Shown: in pieces, positions 25,031-31,860 of the stretch | How the letters are laid out: each line of letters starts with the position of its first letter | Numbering within the stretch: position 1 is the stretch's first letter | Virus record (IMG/VR): IMGVR_UViG_3300010885_007256 | Location: 1 to 40,624 of that record | Length of the DNA: 40,624 bases | Reading direction: 5' to 3' (one strand) | From: a virus | Program-made: the position numbers and the translations under genes | The notes under the pieces: generated by a model | Seen by the model: the letters and a program-made list of their open reading frames with translations, nothing else | What the model was told of the DNA's origin: nothing | The model's database searches: none

Positions 25031-25389
25031 TGGGAGCACGTATCAATTTCGTACTGAAGGTATACCCGACAGAGCAAGCACACGTCACGCTCTACTCACA
25101 TTGGGGCGAGACTACTTGGCGTTACGATTTAGCAATGGCATTGCTACATGCCAAGCCTCGATGGGATGACCAGAACTACGGAGCACGAATAGTTGTTTCA
25201 CAACTAATCGGTGACAACTGGAACAATGAGACAGGCTACGGCTTGTTCACAAGCGTTGACGGCGAGGACTTAGGGGACACCACTGTAGTGGTGGACTTTA
25301 CAAATCAAACAGTCAATGATACAGGCAACGAACATTCGTTCGGTGCTTTCATCGAATACCAAACGGAAATGGTGGAATATCATGGGTAA
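25030..25389 (+). CDS. Early protein of unknown function
   Basis: The start is the ATG at 25030 (MGARINFVLKVYPTEQ), which overlaps the previous stop as TAATG; a longer in-frame extension starting at 24973 is not needed. The 119-residue product has aromatic-rich segments (LYSHWGETTWRYDLAMAL, VVSQLIGDNWNNETGYGLF) and an acidic C-terminal part. It has the feel of small proteins common in actinobacterial phage early regions, but no family was identified. The last 8 nt overlap the next gene. Confidence 0.7.
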   Translation: MGARINFVLKVYPTEQAHVTLYSHWGETTWRYDLAMALLHAKPRWDDQNYGARIVVSQLIGDNWNNETGYGLFTSVDGEDLGDTTVVVDFTNQTVNDTGNEHSFGAFIEYQTEMVEYHG

Positions 25390-25654
25390 CGCAACAGCGC
25401 AAGACTTAGCAGAGAATGTCATAGACATTCGTCAATCAGTGGCGATTCAATTGCGAAGCAATCACTATCCGCCAGTACCTCTCAGCATGGTGGAACCATG
25501 TATCGAAGCCATCTATGCAGTATCGGATGGTGATACTCATAAGAGTATCCAACTACCAGACGGTGTCGAGTGGCGTGGCTACCCGACAGCCCCTGCATAT
25601 GCCATCGTCGAGGGGCATCATCTCGAACCATGGTGTGACTTCGACCATCAATAG
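25382..25654 (+). CDS. Early protein of unknown function
   Basis: With ATG at 25382 this 90-residue protein begins MGNATAQDLAENVIDIRQS and contains YPPVPLSMVEPCIEAIYAVSDGDTHKSIQLPDGVEWRGYPTAP. It is slightly acidic. The start overlaps the previous gene by 8 nt with GGTGGA upstream. The last gene before leader element B. No family recognised. Confidence 0.65.
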   Translation: MGNATAQDLAENVIDIRQSVAIQLRSNHYPPVPLSMVEPCIEAIYAVSDGDTHKSIQLPDGVEWRGYPTAPAYAIVEGHHLEPWCDFDHQ

Positions 25655-25708
25655 ATAGCACAGCAAAGCTGTGCATATATATAAGGGCTAACCAACCAAC
25701 CGAAAGGA
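25654..25708 (+). promoter_or_regulatory. Early leader element, copy B, with extended ribosome site
   Basis: GATA, then a 7-bp stem (GCACAGC, AAA loop, GCTGTGC; 25658-25674), then ATATATATA and a run of ACCAACC leading to AACCGAAAGGA (25698-25708), nine bases before the GP88 ATG. The middle base pair is C-G here. The TATATATA tract could form part of a promoter or an open RNA stretch. Confidence 0.75.
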
Positions 25709-25716
25709 GCAACACA

Positions 25717-26442
25717 ATGGCAGGACTAAAGCGTTCCAATGACCGTAAGGTCACCAACTTACCAACACCAAACGGCAAACGCTCAGCAATCATGAACACG
25801 TTCGGCTTACCTAGTGGTAAGCAGTACTCATGTCCCAACGCCACCAGTATATGCGAGAAGATTTGCTACGCTGGAAAGTTAGAACGTATCTATCCCTCTG
25901 TGAGGGATGTGCTACTTCATAACTGGAATCTCTTGAAGGATGCAGAGTACGACACTATGGTGTCGCTGATTGATGACATGGTGACGGCATTCGAATACGA
26001 TTGCAAAGCAAAAGATGCAGAACAAATGTTCCGCATCCATTGGGATGGGGATTTCTTCTCCGATACCTATGCCAGAGCATGGCGTGACGTAATCGAAAAG
26101 CATACTGATACCCAGTTCTGGGTATATACCAGAGTTCCATCTGCTGCTCGTTGGTTAGATGGGATAGCAAACTTGTCGCTGTACTTTAGTACAGATGATG
26201 AGAACAAAGACAGCGCTGTCTATCTACGAGAGACAGGACAAAAGATAAAGGTTGCCTATCTGTCTGAGACTTTTGCTGATGCAAAAGAGATAATGCTTAG
26301 CATGACTGGCAAGGTGGGTGCGAAATGTCCAGAGAATCTGGGTTCAATCCCGCTAATCAGTACCGAAGGTAGTGCTTGTGCTACATGCCGTCTATGTATC
26401 GACGGTAAATCCGATATCCGATTTGCAATAGCAAAGAAATGA
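25717..26442 (+). CDS. GP88-family protein (radical-SAM-like cysteine motifs)
   Basis: This 241-residue protein matches what I know as the gene product 88 family of mycobacteriophages. It has an N-terminal cysteine cluster SCPNATSICEKICYAGK (Cys39, 46, 50), the central RIHWDGDFFSDTYARAW (related proteins have HDSGDFFS) and QFWVYTRVPSA. A C-terminal cluster C204...CATCRLC (221, 224, 227) follows. The cysteines suggest one or two iron-sulphur clusters on a barrel-like fold, but activity is unknown. It follows leader element B and is the first gene of its group, with the next gene overlapping as ATGA. Confidence 0.8.
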   Translation: MAGLKRSNDRKVTNLPTPNGKRSAIMNTFGLPSGKQYSCPNATSICEKICYAGKLERIYPSVRDVLLHNWNLLKDAEYDTMVSLIDDMVTAFEYDCKAKDAEQMFRIHWDGDFFSDTYARAWRDVIEKHTDTQFWVYTRVPSAARWLDGIANLSLYFSTDDENKDSAVYLRETGQKIKVAYLSETFADAKEIMLSMTGKVGAKCPENLGSIPLISTEGSACATCRLCIDGKSDIRFAIAKK

Positions 26443-26786
26443 GGGCAGACATGAACACAGTAGAAGATAGTGTGGCTTTACTTAGTAAAGCTGCCGAATC
26501 ATTAACAACTTATCGCACATCACTAGAGGTATGGCGTTCCGCCATGACTGACCTAGCAATCTGGCATTCACTAGAAGCCATGCTTGCAGACCAAGAAGAG
26601 TACGACATCGCAACCGTATTCACACGAGATGTACTGATGGCGTGGATTATCCGCGACCATTGGCAACCAGTATCTATCGATGAGGATGGATACGAAGGTA
26701 TCGACATCGCAGTCAGAGCCTATCTAATAGATAGCAAACTGGCACTAGACCCACACCACATGGAGGAGGATGAAGATGACGAATGA
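26439..26786 (+). CDS. Early acidic protein, unknown
   Basis: This helical, acidic 115-residue protein ends in EEDEDDE. It can start at ATG 26439, overlapping the previous stop as ATGA, or at ATG 26451 (MNTVEDSVALLSKAAES), which has GAGGG five bases upstream and is slightly better. The segment TFTRDVLMAWIIRDHWQPV-type (residues ~60-80) and ALDPHHMEEDEDDE are visible. No family recognised. Confidence 0.6.
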   Translation: MRADMNTVEDSVALLSKAAESLTTYRTSLEVWRSAMTDLAIWHSLEAMLADQEEYDIATVFTRDVLMAWIIRDHWQPVSIDEDGYEGIDIAVRAYLIDSKLALDPHHMEEDEDDE

Positions 26787-26922
26787 CAGCATAAGTTGGG
26801 GTGAGTTAGCAGAACTAACTCATCAGATACAGGTAGAACGCTTTCAATTCTGCATGTGTGAAGACAATGAAGGTAATGAGAATCCATACGCAGACTGCCC
26901 GAAAGGGGAAGGCAATGAGTAA
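26776..26922 (+). CDS. 48-residue early protein with paired cysteines
   Basis: This short gene (MTNDSISWGELAELTHQ...) sits between two convincing early genes, overlapping the previous by 11 nt and the next by 8 nt. A strong GGAGG site lies 7 nt before its ATG. Cys residues lie at 26, 28 and 40 (FCMCEDNEG, ADCPKG). Its function is unknown, but the overlaps and ribosome site make it a likely real gene. Confidence 0.6.
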   Translation: MTNDSISWGELAELTHQIQVERFQFCMCEDNEGNENPYADCPKGEGNE

Positions 26923-27097
26923 ACATATCTATGATATGAACGCTGAAGAACTGGCTCAACTTGTGTGCTTCGGATACGAGGGACACCCATGTACCAACAC
27001 GATGGATGAATATGGCTGTCGGAATAGCATGAAGGACAACGAACCATTCTGTTCAGAATGCTGTGCCGATACGAATGACGGCGCATGCTGTGGATAA
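26915..27097 (+). CDS. 60-residue cysteine-rich (zinc-binding-like) protein
   Basis: The ATG at 26915 has AAAGGGGAAGG before it; a longer frame from 26858 is not supported. The protein (MSKHIYDMNAEELAQLV...) carries eight cysteines, in the pairs HPCTNT, YGCRN, PFCSECCAD and ACCG at the very end. Such density implies metal binding. It overlaps the 48-residue gene by 8 nt and is the last gene before leader element C. No family is recognised. Confidence 0.7.
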   Translation: MSKHIYDMNAEELAQLVCFGYEGHPCTNTMDEYGCRNSMKDNEPFCSECCADTNDGACCG

Positions 27098-27108
27098 CAG
27101 GCGTCAAA

Positions 27109-27167
27109 GATAGCATAGCAAAGCTATGCATATATATAGGAGGCAAGACCAAACCCAACCGAAAGGA
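27109..27167 (+). promoter_or_regulatory. Early leader element, copy C, with extended ribosome site
   Basis: GATA, then a 7-bp stem (GCATAGC, AAA loop, GCTATGC; 27113-27129), then ATATATATAGGAGG and an A/C-rich run ending in AACCGAAAGGA (27157-27167), seven bases before the next ATG. The middle pair is T-A. Two possible ribosome sites (AGGAGG at 27138-27143 and AAAGGA) occur in this leader although only one reading frame follows. Confidence 0.75.
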
Positions 27168-27174
27168 AACGATA

Positions 27175-27642
27175 ATGACAGCAATAGAACAAGCAGTACA
27201 AGAAGCAGTAGGCATAGCATCACTCAGCGAAGCAGATAAACTGCGAGTTGACCTTGAAAGCGCAAGCACCACAGTCAACGCACTCCGCGTCGCCGTCAAC
27301 AATCATCGCAATCAAGTACGTGATTTATACACAGCACTCAACGACACCATCCAAGATGGTGGATGTGAAGAGACAAGCAACATCACCTTCGGTGAGTTGT
27401 CCGAGATACTCAAAGATGTATTCGGTAGTGAACTGGTGTTCACTAAAGAGTACGAAGTGCAGGTTCGATACACCATGTATGCAACGTTCAAGATAACAGC
27501 AGCATCTGAAGATGATGCTCGTTCAATCGCCGAAGAGATTGGTATCAGCACAGACCCAGAGTGGGATATCGATACCGATAACACAGAGCCAGACTCATGG
27601 CATATCGATGACACACGTATCGACTACATACAGGAGGCATAA
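27175..27642 (+). CDS. Early protein with coiled coil, unknown
   Basis: The ATG at 27175 follows AACCGAAAGGA, so the longer frame from 27085 is rejected. The 155-residue acidic protein has an N-terminal coiled coil (ADKLRVDLESASTTVNALRVAVNNHRNQVRDLYTALND, about residues 21-60). A C-terminal beta-rich part (KEYEVQVRYTMYATFKITAASEDDARSIAEEIG) looks like a ferredoxin-type alpha/beta domain. The last domain resembles small DUF-type domains in actinobacterial phages; I cannot name it. It leads the third early group. Confidence 0.7.
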   Translation: MTAIEQAVQEAVGIASLSEADKLRVDLESASTTVNALRVAVNNHRNQVRDLYTALNDTIQDGGCEETSNITFGELSEILKDVFGSELVFTKEYEVQVRYTMYATFKITAASEDDARSIAEEIGISTDPEWDIDTDNTEPDSWHIDDTRIDYIQEA

Positions 27643-27644
27643 CG

Positions 27645-27908
27645 ATGGCAACAATCAGACGAGGTGCGACCTGCCCCAATGGGGCAGTCATCGTCGACGC
27701 TAAAAACTCATGGGTAGATGGTGAGAAAATCATCCTCTGCCTATGGCTGAAAGACATACAAGGTAGCGAACCAATGCTACGAAACGCTGACCCTTACGTA
27801 ACTTGGAGGGCATACCTCCACCCAGATACAGGGGAAATCGTATGTAACACTGGTCATTACCATGACAAACTCTCCGATGCAGTTGTTGACTTTGCCAGCC
27901 GTATCTGA
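27645..27908 (+). CDS. Early protein, unknown
   Basis: This 87-residue protein (MATIRRGATCPNGAVIVDAKNSW...) starts 2 nt after the previous stop. It contains GEKIILCLWLKDIQGSEPMLRNADPYVTWRAYLHPDTGEIVCNTGHYHDKLSDAVVDF, which looks like a compact strand-rich domain. The stop codon lies within a 16-bp perfect palindrome. Function unknown. Confidence 0.65.
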   Translation: MATIRRGATCPNGAVIVDAKNSWVDGEKIILCLWLKDIQGSEPMLRNADPYVTWRAYLHPDTGEIVCNTGHYHDKLSDAVVDFASRI

Positions 27909-27921
27909 GAATATATTCTCA
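27906..27921. repeat. Perfect 16-bp A/T-rich palindrome before DUF932 gene
   Basis: TGAGAATATATTCTCA is a perfect palindrome that begins with the stop codon of the previous gene. It sits where copies B and C of the leader hairpin sit relative to their genes, upstream of a CCCGAAAGGA ribosome site (27934-27943). An operator or transcript hairpin are both possible. Confidence 0.55.
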
Positions 27922-27949
27922 CAACCAACCCGACCCGAAAGGAAATGAT

Positions 27950-28924
27950 ATGACAACAAGAACAGAACGACGCCAAGCAATGAGCGTGGCAGGTTACGAA
28001 GTAACAGCAACATCAGCACATGATGCAGCAGTACAAGCAGGACTTGACTGGCAAGTTTCACTTGCTGAGGTTGAAGCCATCGCATTAAACAACGACGGCG
28101 TTAGCCGTCTGCCAGTACCGAATACATTCGCCACTGTACGTACCGATAAGGATGGCGGACAGTCTGTACTAGGTACAGTTGGTAGCCGATACAAAGTATT
28201 CCAGAATGATGAGATGTTCTCAGCGTTGGATGCACTGGTTGACTCTGGTGAAGCCAGATATGCAGCAGCTGGTGCATTACGTGACGGTGCTCAAGTCTGG
28301 ATGACACTTGCACTTCCAAAGGAAGTGAAGATTGCAGGTGACCCACATGCAGGGTACTTACTAGCACGAACATCACACGATGGTTCATGTTCACTTGGTA
28401 TCCAGCCAATCGTTAACCGATTGTTCTGCACCAATCAAATCTCTGGCATCTTCCGTAAGGATACGAAGTATTCCTTGCACCACACAACCAACGCTAACCT
28501 CAAGGTCAATGACCTTCGCAAGATGTTAGATGTAATCTATACTGGCATCGAGACATATGAATCTGTGGCTGACCAGTTGTTGAATACAACTGTAAGTGAC
28601 AATCAAGTTGAAGCCATCTTCAAGAAGATGTGGTCATTACCTAGTACAACAGAGTCAGCACCATACTTCCGTCTCTCCACAGGGGAGAAGCGCCAGTTCA
28701 ACAAAGCAACTGAGGCTCGTACTCAAGCAATGAATATCTACCAAGGTAGCACTGGTACACAGGAAAACATTAAAGGCACAGCCTTCGGTGCTTTCCAAGC
28801 CATCGTTGAGTACGTCGACTGGTTCAGCCACAAATCAGGAGCAGTACGTGCTGAACGTGTGGTGTCTGGTTCATTCGACCGAACTAAGAGCAAGGCTCTT
28901 GAACTAATCACGAGAGGGGTATAA
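27950..28924 (+). CDS. DUF932 / phage-plasmid-like protein
   Basis: This 324-residue protein resembles the DUF932 family (also known as a phage/plasmid-like family). Visible features are SRLPVPNTFATVRTDKDGGQSVLGTVGSRYKVFQNDEMFSALDALV and the central SLGIQPIVNRLFCTNQISG. The helical C-terminal half has SGAVRAERVVSGSFDRTKSKALELI. Members occur in phages and plasmids and their role is unknown, though they have been noted near recombination and modification genes. Expressed from the strong CCCGAAAGGA site after the palindrome at 27906-27921. Length is normal for the family. Confidence 0.85.
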   Translation: MTTRTERRQAMSVAGYEVTATSAHDAAVQAGLDWQVSLAEVEAIALNNDGVSRLPVPNTFATVRTDKDGGQSVLGTVGSRYKVFQNDEMFSALDALVDSGEARYAAAGALRDGAQVWMTLALPKEVKIAGDPHAGYLLARTSHDGSCSLGIQPIVNRLFCTNQISGIFRKDTKYSLHHTTNANLKVNDLRKMLDVIYTGIETYESVADQLLNTTVSDNQVEAIFKKMWSLPSTTESAPYFRLSTGEKRQFNKATEARTQAMNIYQGSTGTQENIKGTAFGAFQAIVEYVDWFSHKSGAVRAERVVSGSFDRTKSKALELITRGV

Positions 28925-28926
28925 CT

Positions 28927-29157
28927 ATGACGGAGAATCCGTTACAAAAATATGTAGATGAGTTTGACCAAGAGGTTGCTCAGCCTCCGCTATCAGCGGA
29001 GGATGGGCAGTACCTACTCAAAGCTTTGGATTATCTAGCCATCTACTCAGAAAAAAATAATCAACCAGAATTGGTTGAGCAGCCACGTCATGATGAACTA
29101 GAAGTAACCATGACTGCCGTCACCCTGTATTCACGACAGGAGAATACCGATGGGTAA
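28927..29157 (+). CDS. Small acidic early protein
   Basis: This 76-residue protein is acidic and helical (NPLQKYVDEFDQEVAQPP, AEDGQYLLKALDYLAIYSE). It starts 2 nt after the DUF932 gene stop, so it is coupled to it. No family is recognised. Confidence 0.65.
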   Translation: MTENPLQKYVDEFDQEVAQPPLSAEDGQYLLKALDYLAIYSEKNNQPELVEQPRHDELEVTMTAVTLYSRQENTDG

Positions 29158-29377
29158 ACTTGAGAACAACACCACGTTAGTGGTGCGTGAACCATCGCTA
29201 GTAATTAGACCTGTCGCTGGATGGTCATGGTATTGTGGATATCATGATACCTATGGTATCGGTGACGATGAGGACGAAGTTCTCTGGATGGCTGGTGCTC
29301 ACATGTACTACAAAGAAGCAGACGGTGATGTCTGTGAAATCTATACACGAGAATGGGAAGTGAGGAAAGAAGCATGA
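29150..29377 (+). CDS. Small early protein, unknown
   Basis: This 75-residue protein (MGKLENNTTLVVREPS...) has an aromatic-rich segment (PVAGWSWYCGYHDTYGIGDDEDEVLWMAGAHMYY). It starts inside the previous gene (8 nt overlap) with AGGAG upstream, and its stop overlaps the next start as ATGA. Function unknown. Confidence 0.65.
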   Translation: MGKLENNTTLVVREPSLVIRPVAGWSWYCGYHDTYGIGDDEDEVLWMAGAHMYYKEADGDVCEIYTREWEVRKEA

Positions 29378-29505
29378 TACATATAGCAAGTGTGGTTCTT
29401 ATCTGTGCTTACTGCAATGCAGAGATTGAACGACGCACAGAACTAGAAGCAACCGAAGCACTGGCTCACCATCAGCAGTACGTCCAGTGTATTAAGAACT
29501 ACTAA
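29374..29505 (+). CDS. 43-residue zinc-finger-like protein
   Basis: This tiny gene encodes MIHIASVVLICAYCNAEIE..., with Cys11 and Cys14 (CAYC), His32-His33 and Cys39, a possible C2HC-type zinc site. Both ends overlap neighbours (ATGA at the start, TAATG at the stop), so it is held in a gapless chain. A regulatory or DNA-binding role is possible, with no family match. Confidence 0.65.
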   Translation: MIHIASVVLICAYCNAEIERRTELEATEALAHHQQYVQCIKNY

Positions 29506-29837
29506 TGGCACGACCACGTCCAACTGAAATCAAGTTAGTTGCTAACTTGTTAGACCCAGACAACACAAACTCCGAAAGTGCTAGCGAGTTAGCGTTAGAG
29601 ATTATCGAAGCTCTTGATGTATCAAGAGGTAAGCGTGACTCTTATGTACTCGTAGCACAGCTTGCAAGGTGGGCTCCAGTTCAAGCGTGGGGTGAGTTCA
29701 ACACACAACTACAAGCAGAGAAGTTTGTTAAGCATCTGACTGCCGTAGATATAGAAGGCGATGGGGGCAGAGCCCTCATCGTCCACCTCGAACAACCAGA
29801 AAAACTATTAGAACGGATTGGAGAATCGAAGAAATGA
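29505..29837 (+). CDS. Early protein of unknown function
   Basis: This 110-residue protein (MARPRPTEIKLVANLLDP...) has a helical N-terminal half (SASELALEIIEALDVSRGKRDSYVLVAQLARWAPVQAWGEFNT) and a beta-rich second half (KHLTAVDIEGDGGRALIVHLEQPEKL). It is coupled on both sides by overlapping start/stop codons. No family recognised. Confidence 0.7.
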   Translation: MARPRPTEIKLVANLLDPDNTNSESASELALEIIEALDVSRGKRDSYVLVAQLARWAPVQAWGEFNTQLQAEKFVKHLTAVDIEGDGGRALIVHLEQPEKLLERIGESKK

Positions 29838-29977
29838 TTACATTTATTATCGCATCAGCAGTAGGTTTCTTTGCCTATCGGTTGGGTAAGAAGAAAGGCG
29901 AAGCCGATATGTATCGGCTTTGCTATGACGCCGAACAAACCAAGAGAGAATTCTTCTCAGGCATAAGTCGGTGGTAA
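29834..29977 (+). CDS. 47-residue membrane-anchored protein
   Basis: Residues 1-16 are hydrophobic (MITFIIASAVGFFAYR), followed by a positive patch (LGKKKGEADMYR) and a short helix ending in EFFSGISRW. That makes a single N-terminal membrane anchor with a cytoplasmic tail. Its ATG overlaps the previous stop as ATGA. It is the last gene of the early unit, just before the terminator at 29984-30016. Confidence 0.65.
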   Translation: MITFIIASAVGFFAYRLGKKKGEADMYRLCYDAEQTKREFFSGISRW

Positions 29978-29983
29978 AGGGAG

Positions 29984-30016
29984 AGGCGGGGGATTATTCC
30001 TCCGCCTTTTCTTTTT
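29984..30016 (+). terminator. Intrinsic terminator ending the early unit
   Basis: A 10-bp stem with one G-T pair (AGGCGGGGGA/TCCTCCGCCT), a TTAT loop and then TTTCTTTTT follow the last early gene. The hairpin is shared with the end of the minus-strand glycosyltransferase gene, whose stop codon lies within it, so two convergent units use the same sequence. Confidence 0.8.
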
Positions 30017-30773
30017 CACGCGCCTGTGCCTTCATGCTATTCATCATCGTAATCCAATAGAGTTTATAGAACTCTTCATCATATGCAAACCGTTTCATAT
30101 GCTTAACCCCAGCACCAGTATGACCATACAATGGGACGCCTGCTTCCTTCATGTTCATGAAGAACTGGATATCCTCACCAATAAATCTATCCTTGCCATC
30201 AGCGCTGCCACCATCTGTCTCTAAGAACAGTGGCTTATCGCCATGGAATTCTCGTATCTTGTCAGCTGCATTGCGATGCATAAGTAAGAAGCCAAACCCA
30301 GCGTAATCAATCTTAAGTAATTCATTCGGTGGCAAGGGATGGATGTATGACATGCTGTACTTATCATCCTCCGATGCATGAAACAGCGCAGCATACGGCT
30401 GCATGATAGAGCTTTCCATCTGCTTACTAATGTAATAGGTTCCGCTAACAACAGGTCGGTTGACTGGGTCAGCTGAATCCCATACCAACTTAAGCGCCTC
30501 GTTCGTAAGAACGATGTCGCTATCTACCCAGAGTATCCAATCAAAGTTAGTCTTCTTATGCCAAGTATCGAACGCTGTCTCACGTTGCCTGCCTATCTGA
30601 TTGCCTTGCACACGCTGAGCTGATGTGATTGGTAGACCCGCAGTTAACAGGGAATACACCACACCTTCCATGAACTTGCCATCAACAGTTCCATTGTCAC
30701 ACCAAGTCAACATGATTTGATTGTTAACTACCTTTGGTGTTACCTGCTTAGAAGGATTGCCTGACTTACCCAA
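29994..30773 (-). CDS. GT-A-type glycosyltransferase
   Basis: This 259-residue protein (with TTG start at 30773, because AGGAGG lies 8 nt upstream) shows DWILWVDSDIV with an Asp-x-Asp metal-binding motif (Asp84, Asp86 in this numbering). GRQRETAFDTW lies before it, and FIGEDIQFFMNMKEAGVPLYGH after it. These fit a nucleotide-sugar transferase with the GT-A fold. The sugar acceptor is unknown: possible targets are modified phage DNA bases or host surface glycans. A longer TTG-started form from 30827 would overlap the zinc-ribbon gene by 62 nt and is less likely. It is the last gene of the replication unit. Confidence 0.8.
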   Translation of the reverse strand: MGKSGNPSKQVTPKVVNNQIMLTWCDNGTVDGKFMEGVVYSLLTAGLPITSAQRVQGNQIGRQRETAFDTWHKKTNFDWILWVDSDIVLTNEALKLVWDSADPVNRPVVSGTYYISKQMESSIMQPYAALFHASEDDKYSMSYIHPLPPNELLKIDYAGFGFLLMHRNAADKIREFHGDKPLFLETDGGSADGKDRFIGEDIQFFMNMKEAGVPLYGHTGAGVKHMKRFAYDEEFYKLYWITMMNSMKAQAREKEKAEE

Positions 30774-30942
30774 TGCTACTACCTCCTGCCCATCCTCCAC
30801 CTTTAAAGTGGATAGGTGCTGCGACAAACAGCTTAGTTAATGTGACGTTGCAGTCTTCACATTTAGGAAACTCTTCCCCATCTTTGATATTAATCTCTGT
30901 AACTTTCTCACAGGTTACGCATTTGAAATCCCATGTTGCCAT
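30766..30942 (-). CDS. FmdB-type zinc-ribbon protein
   Basis: The 58-residue product starting at the ATG at 30942 (MATWDFKCVTCEKVTEI) has Cys8-x2-Cys11 and Cys28-x2-Cys31, followed by APIHFKGGGWAGG. That is the layout of the FmdB family of putative regulatory zinc ribbons, with the typical HFKGxGW ending. The start overlaps the sigma factor stop (TAATG). Its partner in the cell is unknown; regulation or ribosome/RNA contact is possible. Confidence 0.85.
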   Translation of the reverse strand: MATWDFKCVTCEKVTEINIKDGEEFPKCEDCNVTLTKLFVAAPIHFKGGGWAGGSSIG

Positions 30943-31580
30943 TAGTATGGTGCTCCCCCTCCAAGTAGTTCTGATATGTCTCGTATCCCTCGTGCTGATA
31001 TCTGTTCTACTCGCTGAGGTGAGATGTCCCAAGCTGTTGCTATCTCCGTTAATGGCTGGTCGTGAGCGAAGCGACTGTTAAGTATCCCTTGTGTACGTGG
31101 GTCCAGCTTCTTCATAGCTCTGTCAACATCAGCCAGCATAGCCAGCAAGTTGTTACCTTCGCTTGCTTGCTTCTTAGCTTTGATGCCATGTACATCTGGG
31201 TCTAACACTTGGTTGGTTAGATGTGCATCTTCGGAACCAAGAACTTTAATTAAACCTTCAATCATTTCAATACGATAGTAGTACTCATCACCAAGCTCAT
31301 AGCCAAGAGCTCTTGCCTTTTCTTTGCGAGCGTATCGCTCGCCTGCTCTACGCATGAAAGTAGAGAAAGCTTTGTAACCCATTCGTCTTTCGTTCTCTTC
31401 TTCACGCATGAGATACTCTTTGACTTTGTCTTTACGTTTCCAAGCGTACTCATTCATAGCTTGCTTGATGTCTGCCTGCTCGGCAAACCTGTGGTATTTC
31501 TTTGAAATATTATATGAAAGTACAGATGTAATATCGTTTACTTGTTCCCAAATAGAATGGTCGCGGTTCAGCTCAGCCAT
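30942..31580 (-). CDS. Phage RNA polymerase sigma factor-like protein
   Basis: Residues ~150-206 of this 212-residue protein (DVDRAMKKLDPRTQGILNSRFAHDQPLTEIATAWDISPQRVEQISARGIRDISELL) match sigma-70 region 4, which reads -35 elements. The N-terminal half (VLSYNISKKYHRFAEQADIKQAMNEYAWKR) resembles region 2, which helps open the promoter. Such proteins in phages direct host RNA polymerase to late genes. The terminal position in the replication unit would give it a delayed-early timing suited to that. A broad match is clear, but no -10 specificity residues can be read. Confidence 0.85.
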   Translation of the reverse strand: MAELNRDHSIWEQVNDITSVLSYNISKKYHRFAEQADIKQAMNEYAWKRKDKVKEYLMREEENERRMGYKAFSTFMRRAGERYARKEKARALGYELGDEYYYRIEMIEGLIKVLGSEDAHLTNQVLDPDVHGIKAKKQASEGNNLLAMLADVDRAMKKLDPRTQGILNSRFAHDQPLTEIATAWDISPQRVEQISARGIRDISELLGGGAPY

Positions 31581-31860
31581 GTGCCTTCACCAGATATTCA
31601 ATTGACTTAAGCAGTAGAGCAGGGTCATCACCTAATAAACCAAGGGCGCGATTATGGTTACTGCAAAGTAATCCTCGCACCTTGCCACTCTTATGACAAT
31701 GGTCGATGTCGAGCGCTCTGCCTTGGGGAGGTTCACCACAAATGTAGCAAGTCCCACCTTGGTCTTCGAGCATTTGGTCGTACTCTTCCACGCTAATACC
31801 GTAAGACCGTATGCGAGAACCACGTGCTTCTTCGTAGGTTTTATTTCTTTTGCGTGGCAT
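31573..31860 (-). CDS. Recombination endonuclease VII-like (HNH family)
   Basis: This 95-residue protein has Cys38-x2-Cys41 (CYICG), the HNH-type catalytic core DIDHCHKSGKVRGLLC (Asp53, His54, His56) and the following NHNRALGLLGD. These match endonuclease VII, which resolves branched DNA before packaging. The second zinc pair is Cys66 and His69 (LLCSNHN) instead of the usual Cys-x2-Cys. It overlaps the sigma gene by 8 nt and the DUF1599-like gene by 20 nt. Homing endonucleases share the fold, but the core sequence favours the resolvase branch. Confidence 0.9.
   Translation of the reverse strand: MPRKRNKTYEEARGSRIRSYGISVEEYDQMLEDQGGTCYICGEPPQGRALDIDHCHKSGKVRGLLCSNHNRALGLLGDDPALLLKSIEYLVKAHG

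Noticed and set aside
25482-25844. 120-codon minus-strand frame in the early unit
   Set aside because: Crosses leader element B and the starts of two supported plus-strand genes; composition is not protein-like for this genome.
26844-27302. 152-codon minus-strand frame in the early unit
   Set aside because: Opposes three coupled plus-strand genes and leader C; Ser/His/Leu-rich shadow translation.
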